Positions 9,084 to 18,201 of a DNA stretch of 64,000 bases are shown here, one piece after another (within the stretch, counting starts at the first letter, position 1; every line of letters begins with the position of its first letter). The stretch spans positions 1,736,001 to 1,800,000 of the forward strand of contig JAWKIR010000002.1 of the NCBI GenBank assembly GCA_041394245.1, written 5' to 3'. The notes beneath the pieces are model-generated. The model was not told the origin of the DNA and ran no database searches. It saw nothing but the letters and a program-made list of their open reading frames with translations. The translations under genes were made by a program, and so were the position numbers. This DNA comes from Acidimicrobiales bacterium. GTDB taxonomy: Bacteria > Actinomycetota > Acidimicrobiia > Acidimicrobiales > Aldehydirespiratoraceae.

Positions 9084-10715
9084 ATGACCGACTCCCCCCA
9101 CAGTCTCGCGTCGGACAGTGTCACGTCGGACAGTGTCACGTCGGACAGTGTCACGTCGGACAGTGTCACGTCGGACAGTGTCGACCCCTGGGATGTCGAC
9201 CCCGACTCGATGCGGTGGCGCACAGGCGTACCCGGGTTGCGCCGAGCGACACGACGACGTCTGCCCGCGCTGATCACACCGTCGCGGCGGCCGCCCGGTC
9301 GGCGCGCCGTCACGGTGGTGCGCCACATCGGCGGTGCGCTCGGGGCCTGGGCCCTGACCGGCCGACGTCGCGGCGGGTCGGCATCGAAGGCCGACCTGTC
9401 CCGCCGCCTCCGCGAAGCAGCCGAGACCCTCGGCCCGACCTACATCAAGCTCGGTCAGATCATCTCGAGCGGTGAGGGCATCTTCCCGACCGAGCTCGTG
9501 AGCGAGTTCATCAAGTGTCGCGACCAGGTACCGGCCGAGGGATTCCACCTGGTCAGGGAGGTGGTCGAGCGAGACCTCGGCGCCCCCCTCGAGGCGGTGT
9601 TCTCGTCATTCGATCGCACCCCCATCGCCGCGGCGTCGATCGCACAGGTCCACGGGGCGACGCTGCTCGACGGGACCGCGGTGGTCGTCAAGGTCCAGCG
9701 CCCGTCGGTCGACGAGCTGGTCCACGACGATCTCCGGGTGATGGCATGGCTCGCCCCGATGCTGGTCGGCCGGATCCCGATCACCGCGCTGGCCAACCCG
9801 CCCGCGCTGGTCGAGGTGTTCGCCCACACGATCAGTGAGGAACTCGACTTCCGTGTCGAAGCCGACAACATGCTCGACGTCGCCCGGGTGTTCGCCGAAC
9901 TCGGCCAGGACCAGTTCGTCATCCCCCGCCCCCACCCCGAACTGGTGACGCGACGCGTGCTCGTGATGGAACGCATCAGCGGGTTCAACTTCGACGACCT
10001 CGACTCCTATGCGGAACACGGCGTCGACACCCACGCGGTCGTCCGCGCCGGCATGATCGGCTTCATGGAGGGCGCCCTCATCCACGGCGTGTTCCACGGC
10101 GATCTCCACGGCGGCAACCTCTACGTGCTCCCCGACGGACGTACGGCGCTGCTCGATTTCGGCATCACCGGCCGCATGAGCGAACCCCGCCGCCTGGCCT
10201 TCGTGCGACTCCTGATCTCCGGGATGATGAACGACCCTCTCGGCCAGCTCGCTGCGCTGCGCGACCTCGGAGCGCTGCCGGCCGACACGGATCTCGAAGC
10301 CGTGGCCGAGGAACTGGGGATCCTCGGCGAGCCGGTCGATCCCACGACGATGACCGCCGACGAACTCGTGGCCGAACTCCAGCGGGTCGTCAAGGCGCTG
10401 CTCGGCTATGGCGCGCGGATGCCGAAGGAACTCATGCTCTTCGTGAAGAACATGGTGTTCCTCGACGGCGCGATCGCCCGGCTGGCCCCGGATCTCGACC
10501 TCTTCGCCGAGATCGCTCACATCGCCGCCTACTTCGCCACCACCCACGGCGAGAACCTGGCGGCCCAGGTGGGGATGAACCCCGAGGACTACCAGTTCGA
10601 TCCCGACGGCGTCCGTGCGGCGTTCGGGGTCGACGACACCGTCGAGGCGATGACCTATCGAGACCTCCAGGCTCGCCGGGAGCTGATCCGCCACCGCCTC
10701 CGCGCGCGAACCTGA
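9084..10715 (+). CDS. ABC1/UbiB (AarF) family atypical kinase
   Basis: 543 residues. Key family motifs: GPTYIKLGQIIS (the KxGQ region, ~115), the Ala-rich nucleotide loop AAASIAQVHGA (~190), FHGDLHGGNLYV (catalytic loop, ~340) and LLDFGITG (the DFG-like metal motif). Members bind ATP and support isoprenoid-quinone biosynthesis or membrane-lipid handling; menaquinone is the likely quinone in an actinobacterium. The N-terminus holds five TSDSV units encoded by a 15-base tandem repeat (9111-9182), probably disordered. A C-terminal membrane hairpin typical of UbiB is not clear. ATG 9084 follows the cysQ stop by 21 bases. Confidence 0.9.
   Translation: MTDSPHSLASDSVTSDSVTSDSVTSDSVTSDSVDPWDVDPDSMRWRTGVPGLRRATRRRLPALITPSRRPPGRRAVTVVRHIGGALGAWALTGRRRGGSASKADLSRRLREAAETLGPTYIKLGQIISSGEGIFPTELVSEFIKCRDQVPAEGFHLVREVVERDLGAPLEAVFSSFDRTPIAAASIAQVHGATLLDGTAVVVKVQRPSVDELVHDDLRVMAWLAPMLVGRIPITALANPPALVEVFAHTISEELDFRVEADNMLDVARVFAELGQDQFVIPRPHPELVTRRVLVMERISGFNFDDLDSYAEHGVDTHAVVRAGMIGFMEGALIHGVFHGDLHGGNLYVLPDGRTALLDFGITGRMSEPRRLAFVRLLISGMMNDPLGQLAALRDLGALPADTDLEAVAEELGILGEPVDPTTMTADELVAELQRVVKALLGYGARMPKELMLFVKNMVFLDGAIARLAPDLDLFAEIAHIAAYFATTHGENLAAQVGMNPEDYQFDPDGVRAAFGVDDTVEAMTYRDLQARRELIRHRLRART
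9111..9182 (+). repeat. 15-base in-frame tandem repeat (4.8 copies)
   Basis: Unit TCGGACAGTGTCACG occurs four times exactly (9111-9170) plus a 12-base partial copy. It encodes repeats of S-D-S-V-T near the N-terminus of the ABC1 kinase. Copies are identical at the DNA level, so expansion is recent or actively homogenised. Each unit contains the near-palindrome GACAGTGTC. Confidence 0.95.
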
Positions 10716-10736
10716 CCCACTCGCTACGGTCACGCG

Positions 10737-11402
10737 ATGCGTCTCGTCGTCGCCGAATGCACCGTCGACTACGACGGTCGACTCCAGGCCCACCTCCCGG
10801 CCGCAACGCGGTTGGTCATGGTGAAGGCCGACGGATGCGTCGCCATCCACGCCGATGGGGGTGCCTACAAGCCGCTCAACTGGATGAACGCCCCCAACCG
10901 CCTGATCGAGGATCGTGACGCGGGTGTCTGGACCGTCACCAGCCCCAAGGGCGAGGTGTTGACGATCACGTTCCACGATGTCATCAGCGACTCGTCGCAC
11001 GAGATGGGCAGCGACCCCGGCCTCCAAAAGGACGGGGTCGAGGCCCACCTGCAGAAGCTGTTGGCCGACGATCCGACGACGATCGCCGACGGTCTGCGCC
11101 TGGTCCGCCGGGAGTTCCCGACCGACATCGGACCCGTCGACCTGATGTGTCGCGACGCCGATGGCATCGCGGTCGCGATCGAGGTCAAGCGGCGAGGAGA
11201 GATCGACGGGGTCGAACAGCTGACCCGCTATCTCGATTTCTTGAACCGCGACCCGATGCTGCGTCCGGTCCGGGGCATCTTCGTCGCCCAGGAGATCAAG
11301 CCGCAGGCGAAGGTTCTGGCCACCGATCGGGAGATCGCCTGGGTCGAGGTCGACTACGACGAACTCCGCGGCATCGAGTCGCCCAACCTGAAGCTGTTCT
11401 GA
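10737..11402 (+). CDS. nucS: Mismatch-specific endonuclease NucS/EndoMS
   Basis: 221 residues, the typical NucS length. The N-terminal beta domain (MRLVVAECTVDYDGRL) is for DNA binding and dimerisation. The C-terminal RecB-like nuclease core contains GPVDLMCRD followed by AIEVKRR, the D-ExK active site. The protein ends in NLKLF, a match to the C-terminal clamp-binding tail of actinobacterial and archaeal NucS. In these organisms it replaces MutS/MutL, cutting both strands at mismatches such as G-T. It follows the ABC1 gene by 21 bases; its proximity is probably not functional. Confidence 0.95.
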   Translation: MRLVVAECTVDYDGRLQAHLPAATRLVMVKADGCVAIHADGGAYKPLNWMNAPNRLIEDRDAGVWTVTSPKGEVLTITFHDVISDSSHEMGSDPGLQKDGVEAHLQKLLADDPTTIADGLRLVRREFPTDIGPVDLMCRDADGIAVAIEVKRRGEIDGVEQLTRYLDFLNRDPMLRPVRGIFVAQEIKPQAKVLATDREIAWVEVDYDELRGIESPNLKLF

Positions 11403-11434
11403 ACCGCTCCCCGGCTACATTCGGCCCGATCCCC

Positions 11435-13144
11435 ATGCGGCGTATTCCCCCTCTGAAGTCCCTCGGCGCGACGCGCCTCACGGCCGTCGTCTTCGGCATC
11501 GTGTTGGCCGCGTTCGTCGGTCGGTTCGTGTGGGACGACATCGCGTCGGCCGAGGACATTCCCCGCGGTGTGGTCGTCGAGGGAATCGCCATCGGCAACA
11601 CCGATCGGGCGACCGCCGCGGCCCGGCTCGCACAACTCTCTCCGGACCGGGAGATCACCCTCACGTTCGCCGGCGACAGTCGCACCGAGTCGCTCGGCGA
11701 ATGGGGCGTGGTCCTCGATGTCGAGGCAACGCTCGATGCGGCAGCCGACACGCGCGGCGGCTTTCCCGGTCGGATCTTCAGGTGGACGGCGGCCGTCATC
11801 AGCGACCGAACGGTCGCTCCGGTGTGGACCGTCGACCGCGACCGCCTCGAGTCCCACTTCGGACCGGACGCATTCGACCTCGCGTTCGAGACTTCGGCGA
11901 TCGAGCTCGTCGACGGCGAGTTCGTCGCCGTCGAACCCGCCTCGATCCCGATCGCTGATGTCGATGCGCTCGAGGCGGCACTGCTCGCTGCCGTCGACGA
12001 CGCCGACGTGACAGCGATCGAGGTCCCGATCAGCGGCGTGCAGGAGGTCGTCGGCGACCAGACGCTGGCCGACGCCGCCAACCGACTGACGTCGGGCTCG
12101 GTCGAGGTCCGCCTCGCCGGCCAGTTGGAGACGCGCTCGATCGGGAGCCCGACGCTGCGCGAATGGCTCCACGTCGGCGGTGTCGTCGACGAGGCGGGCC
12201 TGACGTTCGATCCCGACCGGGTACAGACGACGCTGGCGCAGATCTATCCGACCGTCGGCGTCGACGGCGTCGACGGCGTCGAGTTCGTCGTCGGCTTCGA
12301 TGCCGAGCTGTACTTGCTCGGCGCCCTTCCCGGCACCGAGTGCTGCGCAGCGGACAGCGCCGAGCGCCTCATGGACGCGATCCGGGCCGGCACCGACGAG
12401 ATCGTCACGATCTTCCCGATCGAGGACACCGAGGCCGAGGGTCTCGCGTGGGCCGAAGAGTTGGGCATTCGTGAGCTCGTCGGCGAGTTCACGACCTTCT
12501 ACACCGCCAACCAGACCCGCAACATCAACATCGCCCGGATCGCCGAGCTGACCCGCGGTGCGATCATCGAACCGGGCGAGACCTTCTCGGTCAACGACTT
12601 CGTCGGACCTCGAACGACCGACAACGGCTTCGTGTCGGCGGGCGTCATCAGCAACGGCGTGTTCAGCAGTTCGGTCGGCGGCGGCATCTCGCAATACGCC
12701 ACGACACTGTTCAACGCGGCCTTCTTCGCCGGCCTCGACTTCGGCGAGTACCAGAGTCACTCGATCTACATCGACCGCTATCCCTACGGCCGCGAAGCCA
12801 CCGTCTCCTTCCCGGCCCCCGATCTCCAGATCGTCAACACCACGCCCTACGGCGTGCTGATCTGGCCGACGACCGATGCCGACTCGATCACCGTTCGCCT
12901 CTACTCGACGAAGACGATCGAGGCGGAACAGACGGGCCAGACCGAACGCACCGAGGGGACGTCGTGTACCCGGGTCACGACCGAGCGCACCCGCACGTGG
13001 ATCGAGAGTGGTCGCACCGAGGTCGACACGGTGACCGCCCGGTACCGGCCGGAGGGCATCGGCTGCGACGGCTCGTCGACCATCCCGACGACCACCCCAC
13101 CGACCACCGTGACATCGACCACGATCCCGACCACCGTGCCCTGA
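11435..13144 (+). CDS. VanW-family envelope protein with peptidoglycan-binding-4 repeats
   Basis: 569 residues. An N-terminal membrane anchor (LTAVVFGIVLAAFVGRFVW, ~16-34) is followed by two divergent peptidoglycan-binding-4 type modules (~40-340), then the VanW domain (~350-500: TFYTANQTRNINIARI, GETFSVNDFVGPRT, GGGISQYATTLFNAAFF). A Thr/Pro tail ends the protein. The domain order is standard for this family, which is exported and thought to act at the cell wall; the exact reaction is unknown. The open frame extends upstream to 11147 but that part overlaps nucS, so I start at ATG 11435. A GACGGCGTC microrepeat lies near 12260. Confidence 0.85.
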   Translation: MRRIPPLKSLGATRLTAVVFGIVLAAFVGRFVWDDIASAEDIPRGVVVEGIAIGNTDRATAAARLAQLSPDREITLTFAGDSRTESLGEWGVVLDVEATLDAAADTRGGFPGRIFRWTAAVISDRTVAPVWTVDRDRLESHFGPDAFDLAFETSAIELVDGEFVAVEPASIPIADVDALEAALLAAVDDADVTAIEVPISGVQEVVGDQTLADAANRLTSGSVEVRLAGQLETRSIGSPTLREWLHVGGVVDEAGLTFDPDRVQTTLAQIYPTVGVDGVDGVEFVVGFDAELYLLGALPGTECCAADSAERLMDAIRAGTDEIVTIFPIEDTEAEGLAWAEELGIRELVGEFTTFYTANQTRNINIARIAELTRGAIIEPGETFSVNDFVGPRTTDNGFVSAGVISNGVFSSSVGGGISQYATTLFNAAFFAGLDFGEYQSHSIYIDRYPYGREATVSFPAPDLQIVNTTPYGVLIWPTTDADSITVRLYSTKTIEAEQTGQTERTEGTSCTRVTTERTRTWIESGRTEVDTVTARYRPEGIGCDGSSTIPTTTPPTTVTSTTIPTTVP

Positions 13145-13168
13145 CGGGTGCGTCCCTAGACTGCGGCG

Positions 13169-14542
13169 ATGACCGCCGCACTCGCCGACGAGCGCATGAG
13201 CGACGTCGACGCGCTCGTGTGGAACATCGAGTCGCGACCTCGCAATCGCACGACGATCGGTGCCCTCGTCCGTTTCGACGCACCGCTCGACAGCGCCGAG
13301 CTGTGCCATCGCGTCGAGCGGGCGAGCCGCGTGGTGCCCCGCCTCCGCCAGCGCGTGGTGCCCGACCCGCTCCCGATCGCCGCGCCACGATGGTCGGTCG
13401 ATCCCGACTTCCGCCTGAGCTTTCACCTCCGCTGCCTGCAGCTGGCCGGTGGCGACGACTCCCGTCTCGCCGAAGTGGTGCGCGACCTCATGGTCCAGCC
13501 CTTCGAACGCTCGCGGCCCCTCTGGGAGTTCACCCATCTCACCGGCCTGGCCGACGGCGGTGACGCACTGCTGCTCAAGTCGCACCACGCCGTCAGCGAC
13601 GGAGTCGGCAGTGTCGAGATGATGCTTGAGTTGTTCGACATCGAGTCGAGCGAGTCGCGGGTCATGCCCCCGCTCCCCTCCCCGCCACCTCCGAGCGACA
13701 CCGCACCGGACCTGGTCGGTTCGGTGCGCCACGAGGTGGCGGCGGCGCTCGGCGGCATCTGCGCGACGCTCGAACGACTCACGACCATGCGATCCCTGCC
13801 CGAGGCGACCGAGGCGAGCCGCAGCCTCGGCGAGGCAGTCGGATCGATGGCTCGGATGCTGCGGCCACGCGGGTCGGACCCCGCAGTCCCCGCAGCGCGG
13901 TCGGACGGACTCGATCTGCGCTTCTTCTCGATCCCCCTCGACGACCTGCGCACGGCCGGTCGCCGCGTCGGCGGGACCGTCAACGATGCGTTCGTCGCTG
14001 CCGTCGCGCTGGCGACGGCGGCCCATTTCGGTGGGCGCGGCGAGCGAGCGCTGCACATCTCGGTCCCGATCAACACCCGCGACGCACGCGCCGGTGTGGG
14101 GAATCACTGGGCCCCCGGCCGGGTCGAGATCGATCTCCGCGACGAGATCGACCACCCGACCCTGCTTGCCCAGGTCCATCACGCGATGCGCCACGCGAAG
14201 GACGACCCCGCTCACCGGCTGCTCGGCCCCGTCGCAGCCGGCCTCGGTCGACTCCCCGCCGCAGCGGCCGCGTCGGCGTTCTCCTCCTTCAGCTCGGCGC
14301 TCGACGTCGCCGCATCCAACGTTCCCGGCAGCCCGGTGCCCCTCCATCTGTGCGGCCGGGAGGTCCGGGCCATGATCCCGTTCGGCCCGCTCAGCGGTTG
14401 CGCGATCAACGTCACCCTCCTCAGCCATACCGGCACCGCACACATCGGCGTGTCGTCCGACCCGGCCGCGGTGACCGATCCCGACCGTCTGACCGACGAT
14501 CTCCGGCGCAGCTTCTCGGAGATCACCGGAGCCGCACGATGA
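13169..14542 (+). CDS. Wax ester synthase / diacylglycerol acyltransferase (WS/DGAT) family
   Basis: 457 residues. The acyltransferase catalytic motif HHAVSDG lies at ~138-144, and a typical WS/DGAT N-terminus (MSDVDALVWNIES) is present. The C-terminal part has NVPGSPVPLHLCGREV and PFGPLSGCAINVTLLSHTG, conserved in the family. It esterifies acyl-CoA with diacylglycerol or fatty alcohols to make storage lipid at the membrane. Its stop overlaps the next start by four bases (ATGA at 14539), so it is coupled to the flavoenzyme gene, suggesting joint lipid or isoprenoid modification. Confidence 0.9.
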   Translation: MTAALADERMSDVDALVWNIESRPRNRTTIGALVRFDAPLDSAELCHRVERASRVVPRLRQRVVPDPLPIAAPRWSVDPDFRLSFHLRCLQLAGGDDSRLAEVVRDLMVQPFERSRPLWEFTHLTGLADGGDALLLKSHHAVSDGVGSVEMMLELFDIESSESRVMPPLPSPPPPSDTAPDLVGSVRHEVAAALGGICATLERLTTMRSLPEATEASRSLGEAVGSMARMLRPRGSDPAVPAARSDGLDLRFFSIPLDDLRTAGRRVGGTVNDAFVAAVALATAAHFGGRGERALHISVPINTRDARAGVGNHWAPGRVEIDLRDEIDHPTLLAQVHHAMRHAKDDPAHRLLGPVAAGLGRLPAAAAASAFSSFSSALDVAASNVPGSPVPLHLCGREVRAMIPFGPLSGCAINVTLLSHTGTAHIGVSSDPAAVTDPDRLTDDLRRSFSEITGAAR

Positions 14543-15738
14543 CCATCGAGACGCAGACCCTGATCGTCGGCGCCGGGCCCGCGGGCGCAGCCGCTGCTGC
14601 AATCCTCGCCCGGGCCGGCCGCGAAGTGCTCGTCGTCGACAAGGCCACGTTCCCGCGCGACAAGTGCTGCGGCGACGGACTCACCGCGCTGGCACTGCGC
14701 GAGCTGGAACGACTCGGCCTCGATCCCGGCGCCGTCTCGTCGTGGCGGGTGGTCGACGACGTGATCATCCGCTCCCCATCGGGCAAGGAGCGGCGCTACT
14801 CACTGCCCGAGGGCCCCGGCTATCACGCCGCGGTCGCACGGCGCATCGATCTCGACTCTGCGCTGGTCGACCTCGCCATCGCCGCCGGCGCCGACCTGCG
14901 CCAAGGCGCCGCCTTCGTCTCCACCACACCCACCGCCCACGGCATCACTGTCGAGATCGACGGGGTCGGCACGGTCCACGCACAGCACCTCATGGCGGCC
15001 GACGGCATGTGGTCACCGGTACGCAAGGCGCTCGGCCTCGCCGTCGAGGGCTATCGCGGCGAATGGCACGCGTTCCGCCAGTACTTCGAGAACGTGAGTC
15101 CCCGGGCCGGCAACGAGCTCATCATCTGGTTCGAAGAAGACCTCCTTCCCGGCTACGCGTGGTCGTTCCCGCTGGCCGACGGCCGCGCCAACATCGGGTT
15201 CGGGATCCAGCGTGGGGGAACCCACGCGGTCGGCGACATGAAGGAGCTGTGGCCGGACCTCCTCAGCCGCCCCCACATCCGCGAGGTGCTGGGCCCCGAT
15301 GCCCGACCGGAGGATCCGCACAAGGCCTGGCCCATTCCCGCCCGGGTCGGTCGGGTCCCCCTCGTCGGACCCCACACCATGTTCCTGGGCGACGCGGCGG
15401 CCGTGACGGACCCGATGACCGGCGAAGGCATCGGACAGGCCCTGCTGACCGGCCGGCTGGCGGCCGAAGCCGTGCTCGCCGGCGGCGACGCGCCGGCCGA
15501 CTACGAGCGCGAGGTCCGCCGTGAGCTCGTCGCCGATGACCGGATGGCCCGCTTGCTCATTCCGATGCTCGGCCACCCGCTGATCGCCCGCGGCGCGTTG
15601 AAGCTGACCGGCGCAACCCCCTGGACCCGTCGCAACTTCGCGCGATGGATGTTCGAGGACTACCCCCGAGCCATGGTCGCCACGCCGCGCCGATGGCACC
15701 GGGGGATGTTCACCGGATCTGGCGCGTTCTCGCGCTGA
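14539..15738 (+). CDS. Geranylgeranyl-reductase-family FAD-dependent oxidoreductase
   Basis: 399 residues. The Rossmann FAD motif VGAGPAGAAAA begins at residue ~9, FPRDKCCGDGLT is the family hallmark, and FLGDAAAVTDPMTGEGIG (~290) is the second flavin motif. Family members reduce isoprenoid double bonds; in actinobacteria a relative (MenJ) reduces menaquinone side chains, while others act on polyprenols. Start ATG 14539 overlaps the WS/DGAT stop; the open frame reaches further upstream but that is antiphase coding. Menaquinone or polyprenyl reduction is inferred, not proven. Confidence 0.88.
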   Translation: MTIETQTLIVGAGPAGAAAAAILARAGREVLVVDKATFPRDKCCGDGLTALALRELERLGLDPGAVSSWRVVDDVIIRSPSGKERRYSLPEGPGYHAAVARRIDLDSALVDLAIAAGADLRQGAAFVSTTPTAHGITVEIDGVGTVHAQHLMAADGMWSPVRKALGLAVEGYRGEWHAFRQYFENVSPRAGNELIIWFEEDLLPGYAWSFPLADGRANIGFGIQRGGTHAVGDMKELWPDLLSRPHIREVLGPDARPEDPHKAWPIPARVGRVPLVGPHTMFLGDAAAVTDPMTGEGIGQALLTGRLAAEAVLAGGDAPADYEREVRRELVADDRMARLLIPMLGHPLIARGALKLTGATPWTRRNFARWMFEDYPRAMVATPRRWHRGMFTGSGAFSR

Positions 15739-15756
15739 GGGTACTCTTCGTCTTCC

Positions 15757-18201
15757 ATGCACACGAACGAAAGCGCTGCGCTGAGCCGCCACGTTCCGGC
15801 CCTCGACGGCGTTCGTGCGGTGGGCATGGCGGCCATGCTCATGTACCACGGGCAGGTCGGCAGCAAGGGTGCGTTCCTCGCCCTGTCGCAGTTCTTCACG
15901 CTCAGTGGATTCCTGGTCATGTCGATCCTCCTGCGCCGGCTCGAGCATCCCGATGGGCTCCGGGTCATGGGCTTCTGGGGCCGCCGATATCGGCGGCTCA
16001 TGCCCGCCTCTCTCCTGACGCTCGCCGGCGTCATTCTCTTCGGCTTCACGCTGGCGACCGAGCAGCAGGTCGACGCGCTGCGCAGCTCGATTCCGGCCGC
16101 GCTCGGCCAGGTCGTGAACTGGCACTTCGTCGTCACCGACGCGTCCTACGTCGATCTGTTCACGTCGCCGTCACCCATCCAGCACTTCTGGTCGTTGGCC
16201 GTCGAGGAGCAGTTCTATCTGCTGACACCACTGCTCCTCCTGGCCGTCATCCGTTTCACCCGCGACCCGCGGGTGTTGGCGATCGGGTTCGCGGTGGCTG
16301 CGTTCGCGTCGACCGCCTGGATGTACTGGCTGTTCGAGGACGGGGCATCGATCGACCGTCTGTACTACGGCACGGACACGCGCGCCGCGGAGATGCTGCT
16401 CGGGTGTCTCCTGGCGATCGTGCTGCAGCACCGACGTCCGGTTCTGGGAAGGGGCGGCCGGTACGTGCTCGGGTTCGCGGGTCTCGCCGCGTACGCAGCG
16501 AGTGTGTGGGCGTTCTTCTCCGTGACGCTGACGGACGGGCGCATGTATCGCGGGGGTTTCCTGACCTTCTCGCTCCTGAGCTGCATCGTCGTCTACTCCC
16601 TCGTGGAGGACGCAGGACCCTTGAGTCGCCTACTGGGGCTGCGCCCGCTGGCTGCGCTGGGTCGCATCACCTATGGCGTCTACCTCTTCCATTGGCCGCT
16701 GATGCTGGCGCTGACGGAGGATCGAACGGGCCTCGACGGATGGTGGCTGTTCGCCCTGCAGGTGAGCGTCAGCCTGGCCCTGGCTGCGCTGTCGGCGAAG
16801 TACTTCGAAGCGCCGATCCGCTACGGCCGGGCGCCCGCCGGCAACCTCCGCTTCCCCATTGCCATCGTCGGAACGGCAGTAGTGCTCGCCGGCGCGGGCC
16901 TCGCGCTGCACTTCCGGAACGTGGACACCGACCTGGGCGGACTCGGCGAACGCGCCGGCGAGGCCCCGCCCGTGATCGACGACGGCCCGATGGTCGTCGT
17001 GGTGATCGGTGACACCCCCGGGCTGACCTACGCCAGAGACACGCTCGGCCCCGCCGCCGCTGCCTCCGAGGATGTCGAGATCGCCGCGACCGTTTCGTTC
17101 GGGTGCTCGTCGTCGTCCGGAACCGCGTGTCCCGACACGGAGCGATGGGCTGACCTCATCGAGACGCACGACCCCGATGTCGTCTTCCTCGATGCCCGAG
17201 CGTGGGAGGGAACCGACGCGTTCGCCTCGGCGTCGAGCGACGATCTCGGGGTCGCCGCCGACTGGGTTCGTGCGCAACTCGCGCCCGGCTTCGACATTCT
17301 GACGTCGAAGGGAGCGACGGTCGTCTGGGGACAGGGCGAAGCGTCGACGATCGAAGACGGGATCAGAGCAGCACGGGACCCATTCTTCGTGGCCATGAAC
17401 GACCTCACATCGAACCGATCGGACATGCGTCGCATGGGGGTTGTCCAGGACGCGACGAAAACCATCGCCGACCTCGAGCTCTACGCTCGACGCGATGAGG
17501 GAACGCTCCCGCGGGTACTCGTCGTCGGTGACTCGGTCTCACGAACGATCGGCTACGGCCTGGAGCGATGGGCGGCGGACCGTGACACCGCGGTCGTGTG
17601 GTCGGCAGGCACCGAAGGGTGCGGCGTCGCTCGGGGCGGTGTCTTCGTCGACACCAGTGGCCGCGAGACCGAGATCCTCGCGGCCTGCAATGCCGTTTGG
17701 GATGGTTGGACGGATCAGATCCGCCAGTTCGACCCCGACATCGTGATCGTGATCTCGAACGCTGCGGACTTTCGTGAACGGCGACTCGACGGATGGGACG
17801 GGCGCCGCGAACCCGGAGATCCGGTCTTCGACGAGTACCTGATCGACGAGTACGTCCAGGCGTACGACGTGCTCAGCGCCGGCGGCGCCACCGTCACCTG
17901 GGTCATCCCGCCATGTGCGTCGGATGTGTTCGGGGTCTTCGACGAACCGGACGGCGGCAACGCGACCGACGACGATCGGATCCGCTACATCGGCGAGGAG
18001 CTCATCCCTCGCGTCGTCGAGGAGCGCCCCCGCCTGCAGACCTTCGACCTGTTCGCCGTGATGTGTCCAGACGGCGACCCGATCAATGCGGCCGAAGGCA
18101 CCGACGACCTGCGGCCGGACGGCATCCACTTCAGCTCACCGGGATCGCTCTGGCTCGCTGAGACCGTGGGCGACGACCTTCTCGTCCGGGTGGACCCATG
18201 A
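15757..18201 (+). CDS. OafA-type membrane acyltransferase with two SGNH-like domains
   Basis: 814 residues. Residues ~1-385 are an acyltransferase-3 membrane domain with ten or more helices; early ALDGVRAVGM and HFWSLAVEEQFYLL are family motifs. The extracytoplasmic part seems to hold two related SGNH-like units. The first (~410-560) has GDT where the nucleophile block is expected. The second (~585-805) has an intact block I (VVGDSVS) and the DGIHFS block V. Such enzymes move acetyl or acyl groups across the membrane onto polysaccharide or glycolipid. The gene overlaps the PAP2 gene by four bases. Confidence 0.9.
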   Translation: MHTNESAALSRHVPALDGVRAVGMAAMLMYHGQVGSKGAFLALSQFFTLSGFLVMSILLRRLEHPDGLRVMGFWGRRYRRLMPASLLTLAGVILFGFTLATEQQVDALRSSIPAALGQVVNWHFVVTDASYVDLFTSPSPIQHFWSLAVEEQFYLLTPLLLLAVIRFTRDPRVLAIGFAVAAFASTAWMYWLFEDGASIDRLYYGTDTRAAEMLLGCLLAIVLQHRRPVLGRGGRYVLGFAGLAAYAASVWAFFSVTLTDGRMYRGGFLTFSLLSCIVVYSLVEDAGPLSRLLGLRPLAALGRITYGVYLFHWPLMLALTEDRTGLDGWWLFALQVSVSLALAALSAKYFEAPIRYGRAPAGNLRFPIAIVGTAVVLAGAGLALHFRNVDTDLGGLGERAGEAPPVIDDGPMVVVVIGDTPGLTYARDTLGPAAAASEDVEIAATVSFGCSSSSGTACPDTERWADLIETHDPDVVFLDARAWEGTDAFASASSDDLGVAADWVRAQLAPGFDILTSKGATVVWGQGEASTIEDGIRAARDPFFVAMNDLTSNRSDMRRMGVVQDATKTIADLELYARRDEGTLPRVLVVGDSVSRTIGYGLERWAADRDTAVVWSAGTEGCGVARGGVFVDTSGRETEILAACNAVWDGWTDQIRQFDPDIVIVISNAADFRERRLDGWDGRREPGDPVFDEYLIDEYVQAYDVLSAGGATVTWVIPPCASDVFGVFDEPDGGNATDDDRIRYIGEELIPRVVEERPRLQTFDLFAVMCPDGDPINAAEGTDDLRPDGIHFSSPGSLWLAETVGDDLLVRVDP

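Noticed and set aside
9111..9182. CRISPR-like repeats
   Set aside because: Units are 15 bases, directly adjacent without spacers, and in frame inside a gene.
11354..14602. Antisense open frame of 1082 codons
   Set aside because: Shadow of the VanW and WS/DGAT genes; composition is Arg/Gly/Asp-rich and no motif is visible.
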